This document shows, piece after piece, positions 9,224 through 15,858 of a DNA stretch of 15,858 nt. The translations under genes and the position numbers were made by a program. The DNA comes from Goniomonas avonlea (Eukaryota; Cryptophyceae; Goniomonadida; Goniomonadaceae): positions 1 through 15,858 of the forward strand of contig QUTJ01031722.1 of NCBI GenBank assembly GCA_003573635.1, written 5' to 3'. Numbering within the stretch: the stretch's first letter is position 1; the number at the start of each line of letters is the position of its first letter. Below the pieces are notes generated by a model. That model was not told the DNA's origin. It saw only the letters and a list, made by a program, of their open reading frames with translations, and did no database searches.

Positions 9224-9359
9224 GAGGGGGGTCATTCCTCCTAATGTTAGGCTATCGCAGGGTGCCATCTCGCTAGCCACTTCGTTAGTCGAAATGTCAC
9301 GTGGGGCATGTGGTGTGTTCCCCCCTCCCCAATTCAAACAAATGCAGCGGTGTGACTCT
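9224..9359. repeat. Retroelement terminal module, copy 3 (isolated)
   Basis: It shares GCTATCGCAGG-TGCCATCTCG, CTAGCCACTTCGTT and AATTCAAACAAATGCAGCGG with copy 2. No element body adjoins it. It ends where the CTCTGT microsatellite starts, about 145 bp beyond the last recognised Groucho exon (minus strand), so it lies in that gene's 3' intron or has replaced its end. Confidence 0.8.
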
Positions 9360-9435
9360 CTGTCTCTCTGCCTCCCTGTCTCTCTGTCGCTCTGTCGCTC
9401 TGTCGCTCTGTCGCTCTGTCTGTCTCTCTCTCTTT
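9356..9435. repeat. CTCTGT / TCTGTCGC microsatellite
   Basis: Imperfect CTCTGT-type repeat including about four units of TCTGTCGC. It starts at the end of terminal module copy 3. The open frames across it on both strands are repeat artefacts. Confidence 0.9.
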
Positions 9436-9504
9436 CATGCAAGTGAGTGCCTGCCCCCTCCCTCTCGCTGCCTCTCTGTCTCTGCCCCCCTTCTCCAAAC
9501 ACAC

Positions 9505-9650
9505 CTGCACTGATGCGTTCTCAAGCCCCACAGCGATCAAATCCCTGGAGGTAGTGCTGGGACAGACAGAGAGTGAATACACCTCTGAAGAAAACTCGTG
9601 CTGGCTGATTTCAGTACCCATCCGCACGTCCCACACATTAACAACCTTGT
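9505..9650 (-). CDS. WD40 exon covering blades 4 and 5; last exon recognised
   Basis: The acceptor is ctccatacag. The first two bases complete an Asp codon with the previous exon, giving GGMDKVVNVWDVRMGTEI, then SQHEFSSEVYSLSVCP and DLIAVGLENASVQ. This is the best match in the gene: TLE has SWDLREG, QQHDFTSQIFSLGYCP and LAVGMENSNVEV in the same order and spacing. The likely donor is CAG/gtgtgt at 9505. Reading on would enter the CTCTGT microsatellite (9356-9435). About 90-100 residues of the propeller should follow and were not found. Confidence 0.9.
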
Positions 9651-12600
9651 CTGTATGGAGCGTGTCACATTCTCAATGTGGTGGCTGATCAAGCCATCCA
9701 GGAACCGCTGAGCGACCACAGCTCCCAAGGAACTCGCCTGGAGGCAGAGGAGAGAGAGCGAGAGAGTGAGCGAGCAAGAGAGGATCTGCATGTCCGTCCC
9801 TTCTGTCTGACTGTCTGTCCGTCCATCCATTTGCCTGTCTAGTCTGTCCTTCAGCATGTCTGTCTCTGCCTGTCTGTCTGTGTCTAAATCTGTAGGTCCT
9901 AATGTCTGTGTCTCTGTGCCTGTGTCTGTGTCTGTGCCTGTTTCCGCGGCTGTCTCTGCCGCTGCCTCTGTGTCTGTGGCTGTCTCTGCCTCTGCCTCTG
10001 CCGCTGTGTCTGTGTCTGTGTCTGCCTGCCAGCCTGCCAGCTGCCAGTTTCATATCCGCCCATTCGGCCATCCGACAGCGGACAGATGAACAGGCAGGCA
10101 AAAGAGACGAGAGACAACACCAGCTGGTTCTCGGTAGAACGTACCCATCCCTCCGGTCAAAATAGTGTTCCTGTCTCGGCCCATATCAATGCAGCTCACA
10201 CCCTGCGCAAGGTGGGTTACAGTGTGTGTGTGTGGGGGGGGGGGGGGGTCGAGTGGTGAGGAAAGAGAAGAAAGCGAGGCAGGGGCAAAAAGAAGGAGGT
10301 AGGTAGAGATAAACTGCAAGATGCTTGATTGACACACCGACTCTCTCCTCACTTTAGCCGGTGTGGCTTGTCATCTCCCCAGGACAGAGATCCCAGTTAT
10401 CCCATTCTCTCAGGAAACAATGGAGTCTCTGTGCTGCTACAAACCACACCATTCTCCACTTAAAGCGCAGGGGATCGCCCCTACAAGGGCATTCGGTGTA
10501 CACCAGTGCGCTACTCCGTATCAACAACTGAACGCGCCCAGTCCGCAGCTCAACACACACCCACAGGAGCATCGAGCTTGCAACCATTTTTGGCCCACAC
10601 AACCACATGGCCCCCGATTATGTTACGAGTAACTCATCGCTAACAAGCTGGACGAAGTCACAGCTCCCCTACCCTGACCAACTTGTCATGATTGCGTGAC
10701 AATGCGCCCCCCAATGCACGCACGTGTGCGCACAACAAGTGAACAAAGTGTGTCCTGTCACATGGTGTTCTCCCTTGCACATCATGGCACATTGGACATT
10801 GGTTGGTACTCACCTGCTTGTGAGCTGCGGTCACAACGTGATTCAAGTTGCCAGTGCGGATGTCCCAAGAGGTTATGTCTCCAGTCGAAGAACCCCCGAA
10901 AAACTGTCACACCAGTGTTGGCTTTTCCTTGTTTTGGCGTGGTGTGGTGCGTGGTGCGGTGTGTTGTGTGGTGTTGTGGTTGTGAAGTGGCGAGGTGGTG
11001 CGAGGTGAGGCGGTGTGGTGTGGTGTGGTGTGGTGTTGAGGTGGTAGGGTTTGGTGTGTTGCGCCGTGGTGTGGTGCTGTGTGGTGTGGTATGGTGTGGT
11101 GTGATGTCGTGTGGTTTGTTCTGTGCTGTGTGTTGTGTGGTGCGCATGGGGGCAGCATGGGGGTTATGTGACAGAGACTGTGGACCTGAGTGAGAGGGCT
11201 GTGTGCGGTGGTATTCCATTGATCAAGGCAGTGCATGCAATGCTAGACACAATCTACCTGGTTGGATTCCTCGTGAACCACGAGTGCGTAGTAGCTCATT
11301 GACCGCGCAGACCTTGGAGAGCGTGTAGTATACTTTACTCTGCCCTGCGGTTGGAGTTCAACCCAGAGTCATAAATTGCTGCCTGTCGATTCGAGATAGC
11401 CCATCGTTCATCCCAGAGTCATGAATCGAGACAGGCTATCGTTGTGGCCGAGACAGAGACAGAGACAGAGACAGAGACAAAGATGACCGAGAGAGAGACA
11501 GAGATTGGAGGCACAGGGACAGGGGCACCAGACAGAATCTAAGGAAAACGAGGGGAAGCGGTCGAAGCTGCTGACACCTTTTGTAGCAATAGGAAGGGTG
11601 GCTGTGAACTGTGGTCTTGACACCAGCCTCTACCATACGACGGCCTCTCCCCGTCCGCTCCGTCCGCTCCTCTCCCCGTCCGCTCCGCACCCCTCGCCTG
11701 CCATCTCTCCTCTCCTCTTTACAGAGAGAGACAAGCCATCATAGCAGGAATACCAGGATGGGATCGAAGGGTAGACGGGGGCAGAGCAGAACAGGGAGAG
11801 GGAGGGAGGGGGCACAATCATTCACATGCTCACCGTCTCGACATCCAAGGAGGCGAGGGACCCACATTCCCCAGCGCACAGCAGTGCAAAACCACCGTCA
11901 CACACTTTGCAACAACGAATATAACTGTCCCCTGTTGACAAGGTAAAACGACTTGCAGAGGGGTATAATAAATGGGGCGATGAAATACCACTCCTAGTAA
12001 TATCGATTTAATGAATCTCGTTTGTGTAAAGTTGCAATCGGGATTGAGATTGACTGTTACGACGGGAGAACATCATCTTGGCAAACGAAGCACAAAATGA
12101 CGATCGAACTTTTAGCATAAACTTGTACGGGATCTTCGAGCGCCGACACACCGAGCGGGGCGGGGCAGTGAAACATCGGCAAATTGTCAGAGGGCCGTCC
12201 GACTCCCCACACCTGCACACAGCCCTGTGATACACGCATTAAGCCACCACCCGCGGTGTGTGTCACTGTGGCCAAATTAACACCGCTCCGTGCCCCCCCC
12301 CCCCGGCGCGCGCACGCGTTCCTCCGACCCCACTCTCTTCCTCTCCTCCCTCTCCCTCTCCATCTCCCTCTCCTCTCCTCTCCCTCTCCCTTTCCCCCTC
12401 TCCCTCTCCCTCTCCCTCTCCCTCTCCCTCTCGATCTCCCTCTCCCTCTTCCTCTCCCTCTCTCGTTCCAACCGCCTTGGCCTCCCTCTTCTCTCCCTCC
12501 ACCGCTTCTCCCACAATGGCGAGTGCCCCACCTTTCCTCCAATAAACAAGCTGCTCGCGTCGGGGCTGAAAGCGAGTGCAGGGACGATAGACCCGCAGTT

Positions 12601-15530
12601 TGCACTCACAACCTTGTTGATCTTCCTTGGTGGCCTGGGAGTGTGGTCAATGTGGAATCCAGATGGAACGATGAGCGAAGGAGACGAACGGATCGGTGTG
12701 ATCAAAGAAACCAGACGAACACAGAGAGGGCGGGAGAGTAAAAGGAGGGCGGGCGGAGGAAAGCATGCCCTACCGGCGAGGCAGCGACAATGGCGTTGGC
12801 ACCCCGCTGTCTTTGGAGTCGTCGTTGCTGGCCACCTTACTGCAAAACCCGGGCAAGACGGGGAGGCCCGGAGGCATGGGCGGCATGGAACCACTCGCCA
12901 TCATCATGGCCATCATCGAGCTCTGCCACGGGCAGCGACAGCATGAGAACAGCAAGGGAGGGAGGGGTGCGCGGTGGACTCTGACTGTGCACGAGGGGGA
13001 GGGGGAGTGAAGCGAAACTGGGGTTTACAGAGGCGGCCAATGCTCTGAGCGTGTGGCACTGTTGAGAGACTGTGTGGCGAATGTGGAGAACGTGGAGGAG
13101 GTGGTAGAGGCAGAGGTGTAGGAGCTTGTAGGTAGTGCTGAGGGTGGAGTGGAGGTTATGGTATGGTGGCGGTGGAAGATGGAAGTTGGGGTGGTAGTGG
13201 AGTGGAAGGAGTGCACCAAGCGCTCCCTTCTTTAGCAAGCAGTGTGAGCCATGGGGCGCACTCTTTACCTGTCCCATGAGCGAGGCTTGCAAATGTTGGA
13301 ACTGCTGCATCACTTGGGCCTGACAGTGTCCCTCAGTGCATCACTTGGGCCTCCCACTCTCTCCCTCTCCCCCCCCCTCTCCCACACCCCCTCCCTCTTC
13401 CTGTGTCTCTCGCTCTCTCCCTCACTTCTTCTCACTCTACCCTCAGGATGGAGTGAGGGAGGCAGGGAGGGAGTGGGGCAGAGATAGAGATGGAGAGAGA
13501 GAGAGAGAGTGAGAGAGCGAGCAGGAGTGAATGAGAGGGAGTGAGAGAGAGGGAGAGAGGGAGAACGAGGAGGGAGANGGAGAGGGAGAGGGAGAGAGAG
13601 AGGGAGAGGGACAAGGAGGGGAGAGAGGGGAGAGGGAGAGAGGACGGCCGAGAGGGAGGCAGAGAGAGGAGAGTGAGATGGGGACCGAGAGGGAGGGAGA
13701 GCGAGAATGGGAGAGGGAGAGGGAGAGAGAGGGATAAGACTTCTTCGCTCTCCCTTCTTTCTCCCTCCCCAAAAAAGAAAAAAAAGAAGCACAAATAAGT
13801 TGTTTCTCGACCGGTTTAGCTTGAATCTGATCGTCCGAATAGGAAGAGCAATAAAGCATACCACGGAAGGACTGCCGCGAGCCATCGACTGAGCAAACAA
13901 CCGATTCACTGAGGAGAGTGTCAGTTGTTCCCCAAAATGAATGCTCCCAAGTACTCACAGTTCTCTCAATTCTCCCCCAATTTAACTTCTGAATGCTTCA
14001 CTTGAAGAGAGCACTGTACTTAACAATTAGACATGGATTCTGGTCTTCTTTCAGCACTCGTCTCATGCGTAAGATGCACATACCTGGAATATGTATATCT
14101 ATATAGAATATCTGGGCCTGCACACACTCACGCACACACACACACACACACACCTCCGGCAGCTGGAGCGTTTGGTGCTCGTGACCCACTCTCACCAACC
14201 CCGCAAGCACTCAGATTCTTGGAGCACGGGGCCTGCACAAATTGACTCTCAATAGTATGACCTTTAGATCAAGGGTCGGACAAGAAGCGAAGGGGGGGGC
14301 ACGAAAGGGGGGAGGCCACACCTCGTTGTCCTCAGACCTGAGACTGGGCTGTTGCGGAGTGATTGCGGCCGAAAGAGCACCTTCAGGGGTTCCCAGCGTG
14401 CCATCGTTCTTTTGGCGCTTCGCGCCCTCAGGAGTGCAGATAGTTGCTGGTTGCGGAGCGGCTTGCGGGGTCCCGGGTAGGTGTTGGGTCGTAGGTGGTG
14501 CAGGAGCACTGGCTACTTGCTATTTGCACCGCGTTAGATATGTGCACAGGGCGGTCGTGAGGGGTGGGTGGGTGCCGGGACCTGGATACAGTGCCAGCTC
14601 TCGCAGCTTCAGTCTCTGTCTATGTAAGTGGTGCGAGAGCAATTTGTGATGTGAGTGAGAGGGGCAGAGAGCGAGAGGTGGCGGCGGAGAGTTAGAGTGC
14701 ACGCAACCCACCGCATCCAGCTCATCTCGGGGATGTTTTCCAACAACTTGTTCTGCCAGCATTTGTCAGGCAAAGTTAAAGTTTTGAGACAAAGCTACCT
14801 GATGTCGCGGCAGGTATCTTGCCTAGAGCCGACATCTGCAAGAAGATCAGAAAAAGGAAATATCCACAAAACGCACCTGTTGCGAACCAGCCTTTGCGAT
14901 GATTGCAGCCATTGGAGTTCCTCCAGTCGGCATAATGGATGAGGGTGGGCAGCTTGAGTTTTTGTTGGGCTGACTCTGATGAGCGTCAAATCAAGTCATG
15001 AGGAGATTCCTGTAGAACGCACTGCTATTCGCCGCTCCAAATCAGCAGCACTAACTGTGCGAGCTTGCATAATGGACTCCAAGAATTCCTTTCTCAGCTA
15101 TCGAATGTTAAATCGATTTCGTTGCATGAAAGATGCACCCACAGGCTCAGGGATCTTTGGTGCGATGGCAGTGCAGATGCTGGTAAGTCGTGCTGCAACC
15201 TCGGCATGCTTGTGCATCTCCAAATTCTGGAAGAATGACGCTTCGTAGAGCTGGTCGTGAAATGCCAAGGTTAATGGCGCATTGCGTAATTCACCAACTC
15301 ACATTCTGGTACAACTGTTGGGCTCGAATTTTCTCTTCTCTGAGCTTGTCGTATTCCTTGGTTCCAAACTCAAGTTGCTGCCGCAGCTTCTCATTCATTT
15401 TGGTGACAAGTTCCAGCGACTACGGGCACTAAGTGGAATAATAATCGAAGAGGTCACCAACCGGAATCTGAGGTTTCATTGGGTCTTCGCCACCCTTGGT
15501 CGCGTTTTTGCGCTTGGCCTTCAGAGGCAT
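9505..15530 (-). CDS. Groucho/TLE-family WD40 transcriptional corepressor, multi-exon, 3' end not found
   Basis: Groucho/TLE proteins are nuclear corepressors. They tetramerise through an N-terminal Q domain and bind repressor peptides with a C-terminal WD40 propeller. I place 17 exons on the minus strand: 15462-15530, 15303-15419, 15143-15226, 15023-15097, 14877-14975, 14799-14835, 14712-14752, 14322-14519, 13269-13319, 12774-12922, 12532-12634, 12152-12224, 11834-11931, 11258-11344, 10814-10903, 10145-10202 and 9505-9650. They total about 525 codons; animal TLE proteins have roughly 700-770. All introns are GT-AG, and phases match at each junction, including the phase-1 and phase-2 ones. 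Diagnostic TLE matches are NLEMHKHAEVAARL in the Q domain, GGK joined to GCVQVW in blade 1, DSYIRCCKV in blade 2, SYYALVV in blade 3, and a late WD exon with QHEFSSEVYSL and IAVGLENASVQ. The start ATG at 15530 has A at -3. The terminal blades are missing and one or more linker exons may be missed. The family call is strong; exact borders are hand predictions. Confidence 0.87.
9740..10046. repeat. GA tract followed by long TGTCTG-type microsatellite in an intron
   Basis: A GAGAGC-type purine patch (9746-9782), then about 250 bp of CTGTCTGT, TGTCTGTG and CTCTGCCG variants. It fills most of the intron between exons 9505-9650 and 10145-10202. Confidence 0.85.
10145..10202 (-). CDS. WD40 blade 4 exon, first half
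   Basis: The exon begins after accttgcgcag with GVSCIDMGRDRNTILTGGM, which matches GASCIDISNDGTKLWTGGL of TLE. It ends in phase 1 at G before gtacgt. The acceptor lies next to a run of 15 G on the plus strand (C on the coding strand) plus a short GT repeat, an odd polypyrimidine tract. Confidence 0.87.
10221..10248. repeat. (GT)n plus a run of 15 G
   Basis: A short GT repeat passes into 15 consecutive G (10234-10248). On the coding strand this is C15 followed by CA repeats, about 20 nt before the acceptor of exon 10145-10202. Confidence 0.9.
10814..10903 (-). CDS. WD40 blade 3 exon
   Basis: After ggtgtgacag the exon reads FFGGSSTGDITSWDIRTGNL and continues to HVVTAAHKQ, ending at CAG/gtgagt. 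TSWDIRTGN is a canonical WD strand, and it follows YALVV from the previous exon exactly where TLE has CFSCCSDGNIAVWDLHNQ. It is 30 codons long with phase 0 at both ends. Confidence 0.87.
10936..11145. repeat. GTGGT minisatellite-like tract in an intron
   Basis: About 200 bp of GTGGT/GTGTGGT variants on the plus strand, with nearly no C or A. It sits in the intron between exons 10814-10903 and 11258-11344. Its irregular units rule out a CRISPR array. Confidence 0.9.
11258..11344 (-). CDS. WD40 exon spanning blades 2 and 3
   Basis: Twenty-nine codons follow the acceptor ccaaccgcag. GRVKYTTRSP lines up with the PRIKAELTSSAP connector of TLE, and SMSYYALVVHEESNQ lines up with PACYALAISPDSK. The donor is CAG/gtagat and both phases are 0. 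The intron upstream (11345-11833) holds a GAGACA microsatellite; the one downstream holds GTGGT repeats. Confidence 0.82.
11447..11520. repeat. GAGACA microsatellite in an intron
   Basis: GAGACA units, first perfect then mixed with GAGAGA, in the intron 11345-11833. A related 20-nt sequence (CCCAGAGTCAT-AAT) is present at 11364 and again at 11412, a short local duplication. Confidence 0.85.
11834..11931 (-). CDS. WD40 blade 2 exon
   Basis: The exon begins after cttgtcaacag and completes a Gly codon from the previous exon, giving PLGDSYIRCCKVCDGG. This matches the NRDNYIRSCRLLPDG segment of TLE. It continues to LLCAGECGSLASLDVET, parallel to LIVGGEASTLSIWDL, but with Leu in place of the conserved Trp. 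The donor is gtgagc, phase 0. The exon is unusually Cys-rich (five Cys in 32 complete codons), which is not typical of TLE. Confidence 0.85.
12152..12634 (-). CDS. WD40 blade 1 in two exons (12532-12634 and 12152-12224)
   Basis: Exon 12532-12634 reads KINKVVSANCGSIVPALAFS and ends with SSLFIGGK at a gtgggg donor. Exon 12152-12224 starts after gtatcacag with GCVQVWGVGRPSDNLP. Joined, FIGGK-GCVQVW matches the YTGGKGCVKVWD strand pair of TLE blade 1. The family Trp-Asp is Trp-Gly here. The second exon ends in phase 1 at G before gtgtgtcgg, a choice forced by phase with the next exon. The intron between the two (12225-12531) is filled by a CCCTCT microsatellite. Confidence 0.87.
12331..12475. repeat. 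CCCTCT hexanucleotide microsatellite in an intron
   Basis: More than a dozen CCCTCT/CTCTCC units on the plus strand, with a run of 12 C (12293-12304) just before. It fills the intron 12225-12531 and yields long false open frames on both strands. Confidence 0.9.
12774..12922 (-). CDS. Linker exon, Met/Pro-rich, leading into the WD40 domain
   Basis: This exon begins after cgtggcag with a Met-rich run (SSMMAMMMASGSMPPMPPG), continues through an acidic Ser/Asp stretch (SNDDSKDSGVPTPLSLP), and ends in phase 2 within an Arg codon before gtaggg. The following exon supplies the missing base and gives R-PPRKINKV, which parallels the short basic lead (ARQINTL) just before TLE blade 1. An alternative donor (gtaagg, near 12840) lies inside the exon, but using it would lose the phase match. 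Confidence 0.7.
13269..13319 (-). CDS. 51-nt linker exon, Gln/Met-rich
   Basis: The minus strand has an acceptor (gacactgtcag), then 17 codons reading AQVMQQFQHLQASLMGQ, then a good donor (gtaaag). Both borders are phase 0, which fits exon 8 upstream (ends phase 0) and the next exon (starts phase 0). It belongs to the region between the CcN-like segment and the propeller. A 27-nt exon at 13862-13888 (SMARGSPSV, flanked by tcag and gtatgc) could precede it in the same phase, but is too short to support alone. Confidence 0.55.
13345..13775. repeat. Polypyrimidine-polypurine-polypyrimidine tract
   Basis: About 95 bp of CT-rich sequence, then about 300 bp of GA-rich sequence (GAGAGG units, one N at 13578), then about 35 bp of CT-rich sequence. 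It lies in the long linker intron. Confidence 0.9.
14121..14153. repeat. (CA)n microsatellite
   Basis: A CA run on the plus strand (GT on the coding strand) between two candidate small exons of the Groucho-like gene. Confidence 0.9.
14322..14975 (-). CDS. Exons 5-8: Pro/Ala/Gln-rich linker with CcN-like nuclear-localisation region
   Basis: Exons 14877-14975, 14799-14835, 14712-14752 and 14322-14519 follow the Q domain, as the glycine/proline-rich and CcN regions do in Groucho/TLE. Exon 5 is rich in Ser, Pro and Gly (PPSSIMPTGGTP). Exon 6 is tiny and follows an excellent polypyrimidine tract ending in cag. Exon 7 joins it in phase 1 to read EQVVGKHPRDELDA. Exon 8 (66 codons) is Pro/Ala/Gln-rich and carries KRQK (14409-14420) between two Thr-Pro sites, which resembles the CcN motif that combines phosphorylation sites with a nuclear signal. 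Introns here are 41, 46 and 192 nt. Composition and place support the linker call; linkers are poorly conserved, so exon borders are less sure than in the Q domain. Confidence 0.66.
15023..15530 (-). CDS. Exons 1-4: Groucho/TLE Q (tetramerisation) domain
   Basis: Four exons (15462-15530, 15303-15419, 15143-15226, 15023-15097) encode 115 residues, separated by introns of 42, 76 and 45 nt, all phase 0. The first 23 residues are basic (MPLKAKRKN) and end in KPQIP, which aligns with the FTIP-type segment before the TLE Q domain. Exon 2 is a charged, Gln-rich helix (KLRQQLEF, KEYDKLREEKIRAQQLY) suited to a coiled coil. Exon 3 holds the best family signature, NLEMHKHAEVAARLTSIC, which matches the IEMHK-QAEI-RLNAIC block of TLE. 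Exon 4 (EFLESIMQARTVSAADLERR) matches the second Q-domain helix (VERAKQVTMAELN). Domain identity is inferred from known family sequence; the introns are needed because the genomic frame has stops in them. Confidence 0.87.
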
Positions 15531-15858
15531 TGTGTCCTCCCCTTCAGTCTGTAGACGGTTGTTTAATTAGCGATCAAGACCGGGCTGTCCACACCATTGA
15601 GATCCGAACCAACTCCTGCAGGCTGCGCCACCGCTGCGCTGTGTCGATCAAATGACCAAAAAAGGAGTGCGTCCCTATCGCTCCCGCTATATGCAACCGC
15701 CAAAACCCTTATTTCAGATGACGTGCTTCGTGCTTCGGCTAGACAACATCCCGACCCGCACACAGGCAATGTCTGGGAGATAGTAAGTGAGCCACCGTAG
15801 TCGAGGGTTTTATACATTGTTTATACACAGATCAGAAAACGGTGGTGCCGCTGGTGCG
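15531..15858 (-). promoter_or_regulatory. Presumed 5' flank / UTR of the Groucho-like gene with TATA-like sites
   Basis: Read on the minus strand, TATAAAA-like sequence occurs at 15808-15814 and TATAAAC at 15819-15825, about 280-295 bp upstream of the start codon. An 84-codon frame (15563-15817) is open across this stretch and begins at the TATA-like sequence itself, so it is probably chance or an untranslated leader. No homology is recognised. The promoter assignment is inference from position and a weak motif. Confidence 0.3.

Larger units (their letters stand above)
13320..14321. other. Long gap between linker exons: intronic, with possible small exons
   Basis: About 1 kb separates firm exons 14322-14519 and 13269-13319. 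Candidate small exons on the minus strand are 14196-14232 (APCSKNLSACGV, donor gtgaga), 14084-14117 (after a GT repeat and cag, donor gtatgt) and 13862-13888 (SMARGSPSV). The first two do not restore phase to 13269-13319 together, so at least one is wrong or another exon is missing. The rest is a CA repeat (14121-14153) and a polypyrimidine/polypurine tract (13345-13775). Confidence 0.4.

Noticed and set aside
10936-11145. CRISPR-like array
   Set aside because: Units are short, irregular and contiguous with no spacers, in eukaryotic DNA.
10696-11236. Val/Cys/Gly-rich and His/Thr-rich frames
   Set aside because: They are products of the GTGGT tract in an intron.
11563-11592. Possible 30-nt exon (FTATLPIATK) on the minus strand
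   Set aside because: Exons 11834-11931 and 11258-11344 already join in phase and match TLE without it.
12184-12894. Long open frames on both strands rich in Ser/Pro/Leu or Arg/Glu/Gly
   Set aside because: They are translations of the CCCTCT microsatellite and its flanks; the real exons here are the short WD and linker exons on the minus strand.
13310-13958. Ser/Leu/Pro-rich frames of 120-199 codons on the minus strand
   Set aside because: They read through the GA/CT tract in several frames at once, as any such repeat does.
15563-15817. 84-codon minus-strand frame upstream of the Groucho start
   Set aside because: It has no recognisable domain, begins at the TATA-like sequence and is in the presumed leader; a chance frame is the simpler reading.

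Overview
The window is eukaryotic nuclear DNA. It has a multi-exon gene with GT-AG introns, retrotransposon debris, a MITE, and many microsatellites. There is no bacterial-style gene packing. Two ambiguous bases (1915 and 13578) point to a draft assembly. The recognisable gene is a Groucho/TLE-type corepressor, a family best known from animals, so the host is most likely an animal or a close unicellular relative. The protein is quite divergent and the species cannot be named from this sequence.

Region 1 (about 1-9360) is repeat-derived. It opens with the remains of a DIRS-like (tyrosine-recombinase-class) retrotransposon: a frame-broken gag zinc knuckle (89-141), a reverse transcriptase palm/thumb, and an RNase H with all four catalytic acidic residues (685-2085). 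About 2 kb of unassigned, frame-broken sequence follows. It holds a clean 260-bp MITE (4085-4344) flanked by TA. A 20-bp direct repeat inside a ~50-bp tandem and an 18-bp perfect palindrome lie downstream. A second decayed element follows (about 5470-8035), with an intact CCHC zinc knuckle (6681-6722). A terminal sequence module occurs three times (5277-5466, 8674-8841, 9224-9359), which suggests that the elements belong to one related family.

Region 2 (15530 down to 9505, minus strand) is the Groucho/TLE homologue, reconstructed by eye from 17 exons. Exons 1-4 encode the N-terminal Q (oligomerisation) domain. Exons 5-8 and two later exons encode a Pro/Ala/Gln-rich linker with a KRQK nuclear-localisation cluster next to TP sites. 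Seven exons encode the first part of the WD40 propeller. Reading phases agree at the junctions that could be tested, and the exon translations follow the TLE order without gaps in the Q domain and in WD blades 1 to about 4. The 5' introns are very short (41-76 nt). The 3' introns are long and mostly filled with different microsatellites. The last WD blades were not found: the coding trail stops at 9505, next to a microsatellite and one of the retroelement terminal modules.

Region 3 (15531-15858) is the presumed 5' flank of the gene on the minus strand, with TATA-like sequences.
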